Position numbers and translations under genes: made by a program
In this document: piece after piece, positions 10,976 to 22,699 of the stretch
How the letters are laid out: each line of letters begins with the position of its first letter
Position numbering within the stretch: the first letter of the stretch is position 1
Notes under the pieces: generated by a model
The model's input: the letters and a program-made list of their open reading frames with translations, nothing else
Told to the model about the DNA's origin: nothing
The model's database searches: none
NCBI GenBank assembly: GCA_023101725.1
Contig: JALJCO010007048.1
Location: forward strand, 186,001 to 250,000
Reading direction: 5' to 3'
DNA: 64,000 nt
Origin: Atherinomorus stipes
Taxonomy: Eukaryota; Chordata; Actinopteri; Atheriniformes; Atherinidae

Positions 10976-11939
10976 AATGTCCTATTTCTTTTCACTTCTT
11001 TTGTCCTTAAAAACTATACATTTTTGCATTTTACAGACAACCAAACCCTCCGTTGGTATCCAAACAATCATAACGTTTAACCTGTGAGCATCACTGCAGC
11101 GTGCACTTTTCCAGGGGAAAAAAAAAAATTAAAAAGCTTTTTTGGTACAAACAGCTGCCATCTCTCAGGGTTTTTATGTTGTAATATCATATTTATCCAC
11201 AAAAACATCCTCCAGAAACCCTCAGTCAGCAAAATGAAGGGACCTTGCATCTGCCTGTCCACTAATCAAATAAAGAACTACAACCCTGACAAATTGGCTT
11301 CATTATCCTGAGAGAGCAACGCTTTCATGGCCAAATAAACAGGAAAAAAAGATGTTTTCACCACAATGACTGAACAGATGGGCTCAGTTTGATAATGAAA
11401 GTGTTTGAAAAACATGAAGAGTCATTAAAAAGCAACTCAAGGCTTCAATATGTCATTCACAGATTCTACACAATGAAAGCTTTTCATGGGTTGTTGCATC
11501 ACCCAGATTTCTGTGGCCCAAACTGGCAGATTACATCCTCATATCACAGATTGTCTCCTCGTGGTCCTTTGTGCATTTGTTGCAGCAACACCAACAAAAA
11601 CACAGAAATAAATTGATTTATTTTCTAAAATGCATCAACAGTTAAATCTGAAGTTCATTCTTTTTTATCCTTTATCAGACACAAGTCCAAAAGTTTGTTA
11701 GAATCTATAGTAACTCAATTGTATTTAGAAAATACATTTTAAATTTGATGCTAACACACCCAAAAGGTGCTGACGAGTAAATAAAGAGAATATTTATCGA
11801 GCATAAACACCAGCATTCTGCAAGATGCTGTTATCAGCAGATTGGTGAGGGTTCCAGGATTTGGTATAAAAGCAAGGCTGGCTCATGGCTCCCAGCTTTG
11901 TGCCAAACTCAGACAAATATTCATCATTAACCCTTTAAA
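10976..11939. other. Intergenic downstream of rasd1
   Basis: No gene recognised; short frames on both strands overlap one another and lack domain content. No repeat with clear ends seen. Confidence 0.4.
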
Positions 11940-12870
11940 ACCAGAGGCCCTGTTGCGTTAGTATTAATTTAGTTTATGAAAAATTTTCGCCAGACTTTGT
12001 CAACGACCTATTTTTTTTGACAAAACAAACCAAAAACTTAATAAATGCCAACGTATGGGGATTAAAAATAACGACAGTCAACAACATTTTTGTCAATGAA
12101 TAAATACGAGATGAAAATATCTGACAGCAACAACATCCAATAAGAACACAAACTCGTGCAGTGAGGCTGCACAGTTTGGTTACCTGGGAGATGCTAAAGA
12201 GTTCTCACATGTTTCGCATTTCGTGATTAAAGTGATCTTAAATGTCCGGTCCGGGGAGAAAAAGAAGATCAGATACACGGACACATTTCACGTATGACGG
12301 AATGACGCGACACAAAACAAGACGTTGTGTAAACCGTGCGGAGCGACTGTTACCAGCAGAAACAACCAACCTGAAGCCACAGCTGCTGACAAGTCATCCT
12401 GAAATCCATGCAAAGGTAACCGTGCCAATACCACGTCAAAATGTTAGAGTGCTTTTGCAAAGTTAGTTATTTTTGAAGGAAGAATTGACTTATTACTCTG
12501 ATATGATGGTAAAAATGACCTGAAACATGTTATGAAGTGACGTAGGTGTTATGAAGAGGGGGAAAAACCTGTTACTCTCAGGCGCCAGACTGTTATTTTA
12601 TTTATTTATTCATTTATTTAAAGGAAGGCAAATTAAACAAAAGGGCACTTTTTACGTGTTTGTGCATGCGTTGTACATTCAAACTTACTCATGTACATTT
12701 TACCATATATTTTAGTCAACTGAATCTACATGTACTGTATTTTAGTTGACTATAATGTTACATTTTCATCAACTAAAATTAGACTAAAACTATTTGAATT
12801 AAGATGATGAAATTATGACGAAAACTAAACATTTTAGTCTGAAAGACTATGACGAAAATTCTCCAACTTT
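11940..12870 (+). mobile_element. Degenerate hAT transposon relic
   Basis: The stretch has a broken BED-type zinc finger (12242-12420) followed by sequence rich in 'agtcaact' and 'aactaaaa' words (12710-12850), the usual composition of a hAT subterminal region in fish. I could not define clean terminal inverted repeats or a duplication, so the limits are approximate. Confidence 0.5.
12242..12466 (+). pseudogene. hAT transposase N-terminus with broken BED finger
   Basis: The frame starting at 12242 gives SDTRTHFTYD, which resembles the BED signature S-x-I-W-x-H-F with the tryptophan lost. The next frame over carries CKPCGATV, the C-x2-C half of the finger; the first frame resumes with TTNLKPQLLTSHPEIHAK, the T-N-L...H-P half. 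So at least two frameshifts split the domain and no transposase core follows. BED fingers bind DNA at the ends of hAT elements; this copy cannot do so. The assignment rests on motif order read by eye. Confidence 0.6.
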
Positions 12871-12913
12871 CTGGTAAAATCCACATGTATGACAGTTATC
12901 CCGCCAGTTCGTC

Positions 12914-13664
12914 GAGGGCTGGGCAATACACCGATATAATATCACAATATCATTTTCACATAAACTGTTATATCGCGATGTTAGCTGTGCAAATGTTTTT
13001 TTGTTTTTTTTTTTCCATAATGACCCGGCTACACCTTGACTGACAACAAAGGTGTCATCTAATTATTTAAACCTGTCTGGAGGACAATCCAGACAGGTCG
13101 TCCTTCAACCGGAGGGTCAGGGGATTAATTCCAGACTTCCCTAGACTACATGCCGAAGTGTCCGTGGGCAAGACACTGAACCCCAAGTTGCCTCCCGATG
13201 TGTCTATCAGGGTTTGAATGTGTGTATGATTGTGTGTGACTGGGTGAATGTGATATGTAGTGTAAAGCACTTTGAGCGGTTAGTATGACTGGAAAAGCGC
13301 TATATAAGTACAGTCCATTTACAGCAACATTCCAAGTATATTTGTTTTATTCATTCATTATTGTTTTATACATTGCAAAACAGCTGTAAGCTACATGTAG
13401 CCTATAATTATTTTCAGTGCTAGAAAGCTTAGAAATAAATGCTAAATTAATGCATTGTGTAAATAGAAAATAATCGTTTGACAATCGTGATTTCAATATT
13501 GGCCGATTTTCCATAATCGGGCAGTCCTTTCAATTGTTAAAAAACTAGTGTTTGATATTAAACAAAACATTCAGACAACTTAGGGTAAAATACTGATATA
13601 TATCGTATATCGTCATCTAAAACAAATATATAATATAATATTTGGTCCGTATCGCCCGACCCTG
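12914..13664. mobile_element. hAT-type MITE containing a SINE
   Basis: Ends read gagggctgggcaatac at the left and gtatcgcccgaccctg at the right, inverted relatives. Flanks agttcgtc (12906-12913) and agtttgtc (13665-13672) match at 7 of 8 bases, the hAT duplication length. About 255 bp in the middle is a SINE-like insert (13071-13325), so the MITE itself was about 500 bp. Confidence 0.75.
13071..13325 (+). repeat. SINE-like repeat, second family
   Basis: The segment runs from an inverted repeat through 'ccggagggtcaggggatt', 'gcaagacactgaacccc' and 'gtaaagcactttgagcgg' to 'aagcgctatataagtacagt', a recurring 3' tail of teleost SINE-like repeats. A fragment of the same family lies on the other strand at 22535-22695. 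Its first 28 bp form an 11-bp perfect hairpin (acctgtctgga / tccagacaggt). Confidence 0.65.
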
Positions 13665-13672
13665 AGTTTGTC

Positions 13673-14531
13673 CTTTATTCAGTGGTTTTCTGCACCTGCT
13701 TCAGATGTTCTCTGAGATGAGACATGGCGTCTCGGTGTTACGCGCTTGCTCTTTGCTATCAGCAGCATCATGTAAAATGTATCCTGCGAGAGGGAACATT
13801 AGTGTGTGTCTGAGAGAGCAAGTGTGTAAAGTCAGGATAACACTCTCCTCTGACACAGTAATGTGCCACAATAACGGAAACACATCATCATAGTAAACGT
13901 AATGACATTTGCTTCTCTCCTAATGAACTTTGTGTTCTGATAACTGCCTCTAATAGCAGCACGTTGGACTGAAAACGTACACAAATCATTGTGATGCAGT
14001 ATGAAGACTTTTCCATCGTCATCATCATCTAGCCGTTTGGTCGGAGCATCAGCATGTGCAGCAGCATCGGAGAGGGGAGGAAGAGCAGAGCTGGATTATG
14101 AATAAGCACAGAATCCAGCAGAGCAATGAGGAAGACACGAAAGGCACTGGTTCTTCTCTGGAACCAGGATTTTATTTCACGATGACAGTTGTCTCTCAGC
14201 TACGACATAAATGAAAGATTTAACAGCTGAACCGTGTTATTACACCAGCATGGTTGTCCTGTCGGTGCTGATCTGAGATCTGTCAGCATCCCGCAGCAGA
14301 GACGTCGCTATGATTCATGCGCTCATGAAACAGGAGATTCTGATTGGACGTAACCTCAGGAATCTACCGGTTGAGTCCTGATTATAGGTTCCTCCGTCAC
14401 ACACGGGAGGATGCCAGGTCTGAAACCACCAACTCTCCATCGAGGAGGTGGTCACTACAGCCCGCCATCATTTCGGCTCTACTGATGGCAGTGAGGAAAT
14501 CAGTACAGTGAAGATCAGCTGGACCGGTTGT
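13673..14531. other. Intergenic, no gene seen
   Basis: No repeat ends or exons recognised. Short frames on both strands only. Confidence 0.4.
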
Positions 14532-14535
14532 TTAA

Positions 14536-15171
14536 AGGTTGAATATGGAACATTTTTTTATTAAAATCTATATTTAAAAAAACAAACAAACAAAAACCTC
14601 CATGAGTCGTTTGGAGTGTTGCAGAATGAAAGTTCAGCATTTCCTAAAAATACATACATTTCGCCTGAAAATAAAGGGTTTGACAATGGCATTATGTTTA
14701 CAACAACAAGCCAATACGTGCCGCCATTGCGGGTTGCAAAATACGATCTCTGTGTGGAAACAGTATGTTGGGCACATTTAGGCTGGTACAGGTGGAAACA
14801 GTGGAGTCGGCATGTCAAGCAGCTGCTTCAGAGCCCCGGAGATATTATTATCCGTCTCTGAAGAGGAATGACCTGAGAAGAGCAAAAACTGGAGTAAATT
14901 TAGGTGAAGACACTAGATGAAGCCACATAAATGTTTTCCACAGCACCAAAATGCGGAAATGGCGACTTTCCTCCTGGATTGGTAAGCTAACTTGTTTGCT
15001 AATGTGGCTAACGCTAGCTGTCAGTTATAAACTCCTCTGCAGTACATGTTGGACATGCTGCAGACTGTTGGTCACTTGCTGTATCAGCAGCGAGCCTGGT
15101 TTTTCTGCTTTTGCAACTATAACCTAGACACACATGATATCGCTGTTCTGTCCGTGTTCCATATTCAACCT
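14536..15171. mobile_element. TTAA-flanked MITE, family A copy 1
   Basis: Inverted ends aggttgaatatggaaca and tgttccatattcaacct are flanked by TTAA on both sides (14532-14535, 15172-15175). TTAA is the piggyBac-type target. The interior shares long blocks with 56072-56711, such as ggctggtacagg, 'agcagctgcttcagagccc' and 'atggcgactttcctcctgga'. No transposase frame. The superfamily is inferred from the target site; the terminal bases do not show the usual piggyBac CCC. Confidence 0.75.
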
Positions 15172-16660
15172 TTAAAGGCCCATTTATGCTTGATGCAGAA
15201 GATGGATGCGCAGACGGACGGACAGTTTTGTCCCATGTCTGCGTCGGTTACTTCCTCTGTAGACGGAGTAATACTGTGTAGCTGATATGCAGGAACAACC
15301 CAGAGAAGAAGAACAGAAACCGGACGAAAACAACACAAAACTCACCGATGTTAAATAGCCCAATAAAAGCACCTGAGAAAGAAGACGCCAAACAAACAGA
15401 GAAGAGCATCTGTAGACATGGCTGGAGCTTTTGAGGAGAGGCTGTGTGAGTGTGTCCGAAAATACACTCATATCTACGACATTGTGTCACCAGGGCACTG
15501 ACTTATGACCTATGGGAACGCAGAAGATGCACGGAAATATGAACACAGCCACGCATGGCAATGCATGAGACGGATGTCGCCATTTACGAAGTGGGCCTGA
15601 TGCTGCCTTCAGGTGGTATCGTATTTAAGTCCGACATGAAAATTGCACTTGAGCACCCACTCATGTCGTAATTTCCACTGGAAAGCTGGAAAAATTTTAT
15701 GATGCCCGAGTTGACCAGATGAGATAAACTTTGACCTTTCAACATGATGGAGAGCAACGGAGATATCCTGAATGGGATGCATTATGTTTAAAGTTTTCTG
15801 CTGCTGTTATTTGGTTAGTTTGTAGTCTGAATAATTCTGTGGCATCCAGAACTTTAATGACATCACCATTTAAACTTAGTTTTGTTTGTAAAAAATGAGG
15901 TTTTGTTTGGTTTACCTCCTCAGAGCAGATGCTAGCTAGCAGCTAGGTAGCTAGCCAGTAAAAGATAGCCTCCAGTGTTTAACTTCGTAACGACAACAAA
16001 TCACTTGAACAAAACGCACTAGTAATTTCCACTTAACAAGTGGAGAGGATCATTTTTCCCATATCACATGAAGGCAGCATTAGTGGTATGAGGGTTCTTG
16101 CTGGGGCCTTCCTGACTGTCTGCAGGGTTTCCTCCATGTCCCATCACCACCTTGGAGAAACCACCAGTTTTAAACTTCCTGTTCCTGTTTCTGACCGGAC
16201 GTGTATGACACCAGCGTCTGTGAGCGGGTGGAAAATAACTCTTGGATTTAATGTCTCAGCTTAGCGGCCTCCACTTCTCAGAAACTGAGCCTTGATTTAA
16301 AAGCAGGAGATATCTTAGCATCTACTGGCAGCGCGAGCAGTCAGCATGAAGACGATGACAGACGTAATTACAGACGCACAGCGGGACAGAGATGGAGACG
16401 GGATGTCTTTATTGGAGACTAATGATGCAATGAAGGTCTGTGAAATCCTGCTTATGCAACACTATGTCCTATCTGGCCTTAATTTGTGGAAACACGCGGA
16501 AGTTAGCCAGAGAGCGGAGATGGACTGATGCATACAGAGTTAGTGTCAGGCATGATGTTTAGTCCTGGGAGGCTTTTTTTTTCTTCTATTCTGCTCTTCT
16601 ATTCTTTATGACACCTATATCCCTACACACACGCACACACACACACATATATACTGTAGA
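15172..16660. other. Intergenic; possible further element at its left
   Basis: The sequence right after family A begins aggcccatttatgcttga, and near 15580-15599 reads catttacgaagtgggcct, a weak inverted match, so a 420-bp MITE may abut the previous element. The remainder shows nothing recognisable. A CA microsatellite ends the stretch (16625-16653). Confidence 0.35.
16625..16653. repeat. CA microsatellite
   Basis: A short imperfect AC repeat passing into TATA, immediately before a Tc1-type MITE end. Confidence 0.85.
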
Positions 16661-16662
16661 TA

Positions 16663-17090
16663 CAGTCGTCCTCCAAATTATTCATACCATCCAGTTAAAG
16701 AAAATGCGAAATTCTCAATAGTAATTTAAATAATAAGAAACTAAAGAAACTAATAATGAATAGAAATGTTTAAAATTATCATTTACTGAAATAAAATATT
16801 GCTTTTCAATTGTAGCTGAAAATAATAATTAAAAAAAAAAACAAATATATAACACATGAGAGCACCTTTCCCATGAAATACCTGACAACAGGTGCAGACG
16901 TCTTCATGAACATTAGAGAAAACACCTGACTGCAGTGATTGTCTCAAAGTGTTGCTCAATATTTTAGCTTTTGAACCTCATCATGCTTGTTTACTTGTTT
17001 TATTCTTTCTTTCTTTGTTTTAAATATTTCTGTTGAACCACAATTCAAAATCATTGTCATGATTGTCAGAAAATCTTTATGTATTATTGG
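16663..17090. mobile_element. Tc1/mariner-type MITE, right end missing
   Basis: The left end cagtcgtcctccaaattatt follows TA at 16661-16662 and the interior tracks the 7405-7948 copy block by block ('ctttcccatgaa', 'aaaacacctga', 'aaccacaattcaaaatca'). Similarity stops at about 17090, so roughly the last 110 bp are lost. Confidence 0.75.
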
Positions 17091-17394
17091 TATGGTATGA
17101 GGCGCCCATGGAACTATAGATTAATTGGTCTTTAATGTAAGTACAGAACTTCATAACTAGCTGTTGGAGAACCATTTAATTCAATCAGGTGTGTTGCAGC
17201 AGGAAAACATGTAAAAGCTGCTGGAGATCGGTCCTGAGTTGTAGAGGACCCCTGACATGGCTTCTTCTTCACATGACCGAGCTTTAAGCAGCGTTTGTGA
17301 TGGCAAACTGTGGTTTTCAGCACTGCATCGTGTCTGGGTTTGAAACAGAGGCACTTGAGGGTCTGAAGATCACAAGCATGGAGTTTTGACTGGG

Positions 17395-17801
17395 GATTTA
17401 CTGGGGACATGTGAATCACAATTTGTGAATCACGATTCTCCGGTATGATTTTATTTTTCCACAAAATGTTTTTTGCACAAACAAACCTTAACAAAACAAA
17501 AAAACAACCTTTTCAAAAAGGTAATTAAAAATAAAGCATGTGTTTGCACAAGAGCTCTGTTGCAGCAGTTCTTTGACAGATGCATACTGTAGTTGTAGTT
17601 CTTTGCCATTGGTTAGGGGGTGGGGAGGCAACAACAGTGCTGCATTTGAGGATGCTAAAAAAAATCTGGGAAGAATGGAAACTTTGATTTGTGATGCAGC
17701 TCGTGATTGAAAATGCTTCAGAATCATTGTGGGTAGAAATGAGATCACATGTATGTGTGAATTAAGATCGCGATTTTTTAACAATAAATCGTGCAGCCCT
17801 A
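17395..17801. mobile_element. hAT-type MITE fragment
   Basis: The right end reads cgcgattttttaacaataa...cgtgcagcccta, a common hAT MITE terminus in fish genomes (its complement starts tagggctgcacgat). The corresponding left terminus is not visible, although internal 'cacgattc' words are. Approximate left limit. Confidence 0.5.
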
Positions 17802-17802
17802 C

Positions 17803-18410
17803 TAGGGATGTTTGATATTATCGGCCTATCAATATTACCGATATCGGCATTAAAGTGACATTAGAAAATATCCGTATCTGGTTTTTTGAAACAATATTTT
17901 TACTGACGAAATCTTGCAGATTTAGTTGTTCTGTTACAAAATCTCGTGAGATCTTGTTCCATTAGCAGCGGTCCAGCATGTATAAAGCCCCTGTTATTTT
18001 GGAAGAACTTCATATCCCAGCATTCCTTTCAGAGTCATGTGACTACGGAGCAGCTGCTGCTGCTACAGACTGACTTGCTTTGAAGCTGCTTATAATATGT
18101 CTGGTTTTAAGTTGTTAAGTTACCAAGTTGTCAGAAACATTAGAATTAGCCACATGTTGGCTAATACCTGCTAGTTTCTGATATCTGGCAGCCAGATGTC
18201 CAAAATGAACTCCTCTGGCTGAGTTAAGGAGATTCTGGGATCTTTGAGAATAGAATACAGTATACAGTAGTTGCATTTCTGAAAATATGACAGATACAAC
18301 CTCACAGTTGTCTGCATATATCGGTATCAGTTCATATTGGATATTGGAAATATACAGTACAGTTGGACAATATCGGATATCAGTAAAAAAGCCAATATCG
18401 AACATCCCTA
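17803..18410. mobile_element. hAT-type MITE, family H copy 1
   Basis: Ends tagggatgtttgatatt and aatatcgaacatcccta are inverted repeats with many 'atatcgg' words just inside. The interior is shared with 36111-36720 ('cttgttccattagca', 'cattcctttcagagtcatg', 'gttggctaatacctgctag'). No matching duplication is seen directly at its two edges, but the 8-mer gttttgac occurs right after the element and again at 17383-17390. Confidence 0.7.
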
Positions 18411-18418
18411 GTTTTGAC

Positions 18419-19320
18419 CTTGAACCGTGGCCATCAGCGCACAGAGATTCCTCCTTATTCTCTTGTCCATCTGACCATCCTAGACCCAGGCATGTTTACT
18501 GACCTGTTTCCAGTTAAACCAGTTAGTTGTCAAATGCTCCTCCAGTTGTTACTTTTCAAGCCTTTTGTCGCTCCTGTTCCAACTTTTACAGACGTGTTGC
18601 TGCCGTCAGAATCACAATCAGAGACGATTTTCCGTGAAATGCTTCATCATCTGATATGTTGTTGATCTTCTACTGGGAATAAAATGTTTATGTTTTACTG
18701 GGAATCAAACATGTTGATGAGATTTGGAATCATAGCATTCTGTTCTCATCTTAATTTTATGCAGCGACCCAAATTTTGGGGAATTAGGGTTGCTCAGTCA
18801 GATCAGCCTTTTCTGGGTTAATGTCTCCATATAAACCACTTTCTGAGCATGGATTAACTGTATGGAGGGGTAATCAGGTCAATATGATTAAAGTGAATTG
18901 TACCAACAGTCTGTCAAGTTGAATACTAGTGCTCTAAGACCCCCCCCATCACCCATTAGAAGCATGCATGAGAAAAACAAAAGCACGCATAGATTCCTGA
19001 GACTGCAGACTTCTGCTGGATGCTGCAGTGCAGTGATCCTGTCATTAGTGCTGGACGAAGACATCACTGCTGTGGATGTTTGACCACTAAAATACTGCCT
19101 TTACTGCCTGATTACAGCTCTACGAATGATGACAATCATGATTTCATCTGTTCTTTTGTCCAGACTTAAAGTGAAAACCTGTAATAAGCGGTTGGTAAAC
19201 GAGGAAATTAGAAGTGACTTTGCCACAGAGGTCCTGACTAGCTGAGATGAAGAGCTGAGATCTTTCCTGTGAGTGTGATGAGGGCGATGATAAGAAATAT
19301 TATTAATATCACTATTACTC
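18419..19320. other. Intergenic, no gene seen
   Basis: Nothing recognisable beyond short overlapping frames. Confidence 0.4.
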
Positions 19321-19324
19321 TTAA

Positions 19325-19945
19325 AGGGACATTGTGTAACAATTGTAAATTGTAAGGAACTCGCTTGTACTTTTCATGCTGCGTTCGTGTGAAACCAGGC
19401 AAACGGACGGACAGCCGCTGGATGTAAAGGCATAAACAGCCTCTATGAGAAGACGTGGTCTGTCAGTTACGGTGACTTCAGTCCACATCTGATATGTTGT
19501 CATGGCGATGTTGTATTGTTTTCCCTGATCCATGTTTTACCGTCTTTCTCTTGGCTTCTGTGATTAAAATTACATCTGGTCTGTTACCGACGGCCGTCTG
19601 CCCGACTGTACGTGAACGCAGCATCAGTGTAACGCTGGTTCCTCCTCGCTGCACCTGCGGTGACTTTTCAAAGGCATTACATCACACTGAGCCGACAACT
19701 CCGGTGAGTTTCTGTGGTTTCCTGCTGTCACGCTTCTACTGAACGTAAAAACATGGTGACACGACATGGTAGCCACCACCGAGCCGAACTGTTCCATGTA
19801 GATATGAATGATACGAACGGCAAATTCAGAGCTTAGAGGAGCACTTCAGTTTGTTGATGGGAGTGATTACGGATTTATGGAAAAACACTTTTGAACGAAA
19901 TAATAAATTTTTGTGAATAGATAACATGACTTACACAATATCCCT
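19325..19945. mobile_element. TTAA-flanked MITE, family F
   Basis: Ends agggacattgtgtaa and ttacacaatatccct are inverted, with TTAA on both sides (19321-19324, 19946-19949). Open frames within it overlap on both strands and look meaningless. Length about 621 bp. The right TTAA adjoins a trinucleotide-rich microsatellite. Confidence 0.7.
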
Positions 19946-19949
19946 TTAA

Positions 19950-20420
19950 TATAATCATTATTATCATTATAATTATGATTATTACTATTGATATCATTAT
20001 CAAAATTGTCATTATTATATCTTTACATTATCATTATCACTATTATTGTTATTATCATTATTATCATAGTGATTGTTAACTCATTCACTGCCATTGACTT
20101 CTATAGCCGTATACAGCAGGGAAAAAAAAAGTATTGTAATTTTTACCAGATGTCGCCAGATTTTCACCAGATTGTGTTCATATCAATAGCTCTACTAGAA
20201 ATATATTTTCGGAGAAAAATGTTGACATGTTCAATACTTTTCTCCCCGCTGAAAACGGCTATAGACGTCAATGGCAGTGAATGAGTTAAAGTAATTATGA
20301 TGATTGTTATTATTATTGTTGTTGTTGTTGTTATACCCTATCAACATCATAACCATTTTTACCATAACTATGATTATTTCTGTTATTATGATGGTTCTTA
20401 TAATTAATATCATTGTTATT
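19950..20420. repeat. ATT/ATC-rich microsatellite, interrupted
   Basis: Long imperfect runs of attatcatt-type units flank a 206-bp MITE at 20080-20285, then continue as tattattattgttgttgttg. Hydrophobic or Asn-rich frames here are products of the repeat. Confidence 0.8.
20080..20285. mobile_element. TTAA-flanked short MITE, family G
   Basis: Arms ctcattcactgccattgac and gtcaatggcagtgaatgag are exact inverted repeats at the ends and continue (ttctatagccg / cggctatagacg). TTAA lies on each side (20076-20079, 20286-20289). It sits inside the microsatellite. A compact foldback MITE without coding potential. Confidence 0.85.
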
Positions 20421-20479
20421 ACAACTTGTAATCTTAAATGTCATTGCCACTAATTTAAAACTATTGTTGCAAAACTCTG

Positions 20480-20672
20480 TTGATGCTTTGTTTGTTTTCC
20501 TAATTATAATTTTCAACCACAATTTAAAACCAATATTTCATTTCACAAATAAATAATAATTAAGTAAATTTTTATTTATTATTAGTTTCTTTAGTTTCTT
20601 GTTATTTGGATCACTGTTGTAAATTTAGCCTTTTCTTTAATTGGAGGGTATGAATAATTTTGAGGACGACTG
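20480..20672. mobile_element. Tc1/mariner-type MITE, right-end fragment
   Basis: The sequence ends attttgaggacgactg before TA (20673-20674). Its reverse complement follows the left arm of the 7405-7948 copy ('ctaaagaaactaataata'). Upstream it breaks off in the microsatellite region. Confidence 0.7.
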
Positions 20673-20674
20673 TA

Positions 20675-21986
20675 GATATTTTCCCTTTCATCTTTTTTTT
20701 TTTCTTTCTCTCTTTGTTTCTTCTCTTTTTTCTTCTTTCCAACTGTATCACATTGCTTCTTTTCTTGTTTGTAAATGTACACTTTATCATTTTAAAAAAG
20801 GGGATAATGCTTGACAAGTTGTCCATTGACATCACGGAGGCAACCTTCCTCCTCTTCATTTTGGACAGTTCACACCTCCACGTTGTCCATTAATTTCTGA
20901 TAATGGACATCTTGAAGGGCATTATCCTGCTTATACCTCCACCACGTACAAAATAAATCAATTCTTAAAAAAAAAGTGACTTTGCCACTAAACCAGTATG
21001 GAATAAATCTTCACCCAGAGCATTTAGCCAACCTTTGAGCCCCCCGTCTCATGAGCCATGTTGTGTGACAGTTCTTTAGAAACCCACGCTTGCATGTGAA
21101 ATTCAGTATGAAATTAGTTTGCAGCAGAGGACAGGAAGTCTTTTTCAGTCTAGCTACTCATTACACTCCGTGGCTCAGATGTTGTAACACAAAACTGTCA
21201 CTTCTTACCCCAAATGATTGGCTGATACAGAGAGGAGTAAGCCAGTCTGGGATAATCTCTCTTAATCTGTAATGTATTTACGTTTGGGCACCGTGGGGTC
21301 AGACATGGCTCAGACCCACCGAGACCAGCCTGATAAGACCAACCTGGATGCACAGCAGCACAGAGCATGTGTGACATCCAGATCTATTCTGCCAGCGCCG
21401 TCATTATTACAACATTTCTCTTTCTCACAGCAGACGCAGAAACAGATGATGAACATCTGCCTGTTCAGCTCTGATATCAGTCTGTCACTGAAATGATACA
21501 AATCTGCGCAGAGCATGTGAGCAAGTCCCACATGGTTCTTCATTTAGTAGCTCTGAGTTTCTTATTTAGCCTAGTTTAGCCATAATAAATAAAGCTGAAG
21601 TTAAAGGCAAGCATCAGATTAGAATGACATCTGCAGAGCGTCTCTGATGACATCAGCAGGGTAATAATTTAAAAGAATCTGGCCACGGTTCACAAATGCA
21701 TCACCAACTTGCACAATGTCTTCATATGTGCAGGTCTCACTGAAATAAGACTCTTTTAGGATTTCTCATAATGGTTTTGGTAAATTTCTCCAATCACTTT
21801 GATTCCATCACAGATGGCAGAATATCGTGTAACACTCTACACTGTGTTTAACTGCAGCAGATTGCAGGGCATCATTCACTGCATGAAAAGTCAGACGTGT
21901 TTCTGAGCAGGATTACCAACTCTGGCTTTAATCTTGAAATACAACGGGCGTATCCTTTTGACGGACAGGTGACAGACTGGCTGTCA
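20675..21986. other. Intergenic, no gene seen
   Basis: A pyrimidine-rich stretch (20685-20780) is followed by ordinary unique-looking sequence. No exon or repeat end recognised. Confidence 0.4.
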
Positions 21987-21994
21987 GTGCTAGC

Positions 21995-22360
21995 AAGGGC
22001 TGCCACGATTAGTCAGTTAATCGACTAATCTTCGACTATCAAAATAGTTGGTGACTAATTTCATAATCGACTAATTGTTTATTGTTTATAAGTGTTGTTT
22101 TTTCCTCTAAAAATTGCCACTGTACCTTCCCCTGCCTTTTCTGCTTCTCTGTCTGGTCAGCTTTTCTTGAAATGTGTTTTGACATAAATAAACACACACC
22201 AACTGTCAAAAGTTTAAAACTTTTTTCCGTTAGATTTGATGAGAAACTTTTGTTTGGTATGTAAACATGCTGCAATTTTTGTATGATCCAATTAGTCGAC
22301 TAATTGCCAAAATAATTGGTGACTATTCAATCATCAAAATAATCGTTTGTGGCAGCCCTA
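21995..22360. mobile_element. hAT-type MITE with 8-bp duplication
   Basis: Ends aagggctgccacgattag and cgtttgtggcagcccta are inverted, with repeated 'tagtcgactaat' words near each. Flanks gtgctagc (21987-21994) and gtgctagt (22361-22368) agree at 7 of 8 bases. Non-autonomous, 366 bp. Confidence 0.8.
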
Positions 22361-22369
22361 GTGCTAGTG

Positions 22370-22475
22370 CCGGTGGCTAATGACAAGCGGCTAGCTCCCT
22401 ATTTGCTCCCAGGAAGGCCTCAGCCTGTAGCAAAGTAGCACAACCACAATCAAACTTTTGAAATTCACGTTTTTT
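22370..22475. repeat. Fragment of dispersed repeat family R3
   Basis: The blocks 'ctagctccct', 'gctcccaggaaggcctcagc' and 'tgtagca...tagcac' match the longer copy at 40050-40640 in the same orientation. Unclassified family; the hAT MITE just upstream inserted at its edge. Confidence 0.55.
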
Positions 22476-22534
22476 TTTAGCTTCCCCATCAAAGTCCTGC
22501 CTGATTCCCAGAACTCTAATGGTTATTGACTGGC

Positions 22535-22695
22535 AGTAAATAGACTGTACTTATACAGCACTTTTCCAGTCATATGCTGACCGCTCAAAGTGTTTTACAT
22601 TACATGCAACACTCACTCTATACCTTGTAGGCTCATCAGGAGGCAGTGAAAGGTCCAGTGTCTTGAACCAACCCTCTTGCTGATAGATCACCTCA
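22535..22695 (-). repeat. SINE-like fragment, second family
   Basis: Read on the minus strand it runs from 'caagacactgga' through 'caaagtg' equivalents to 'gtataagtacagtctattta', matching the 3' half of 13071-13325. The tRNA-like head is missing or too diverged to see. Confidence 0.6.
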
Positions 22696-22699
22696 GCCG

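Noticed and set aside
20591..20893. Lys-rich and Phe-rich small proteins
   Set aside because: They are translations of a T/C-rich low-complexity stretch in opposite directions.
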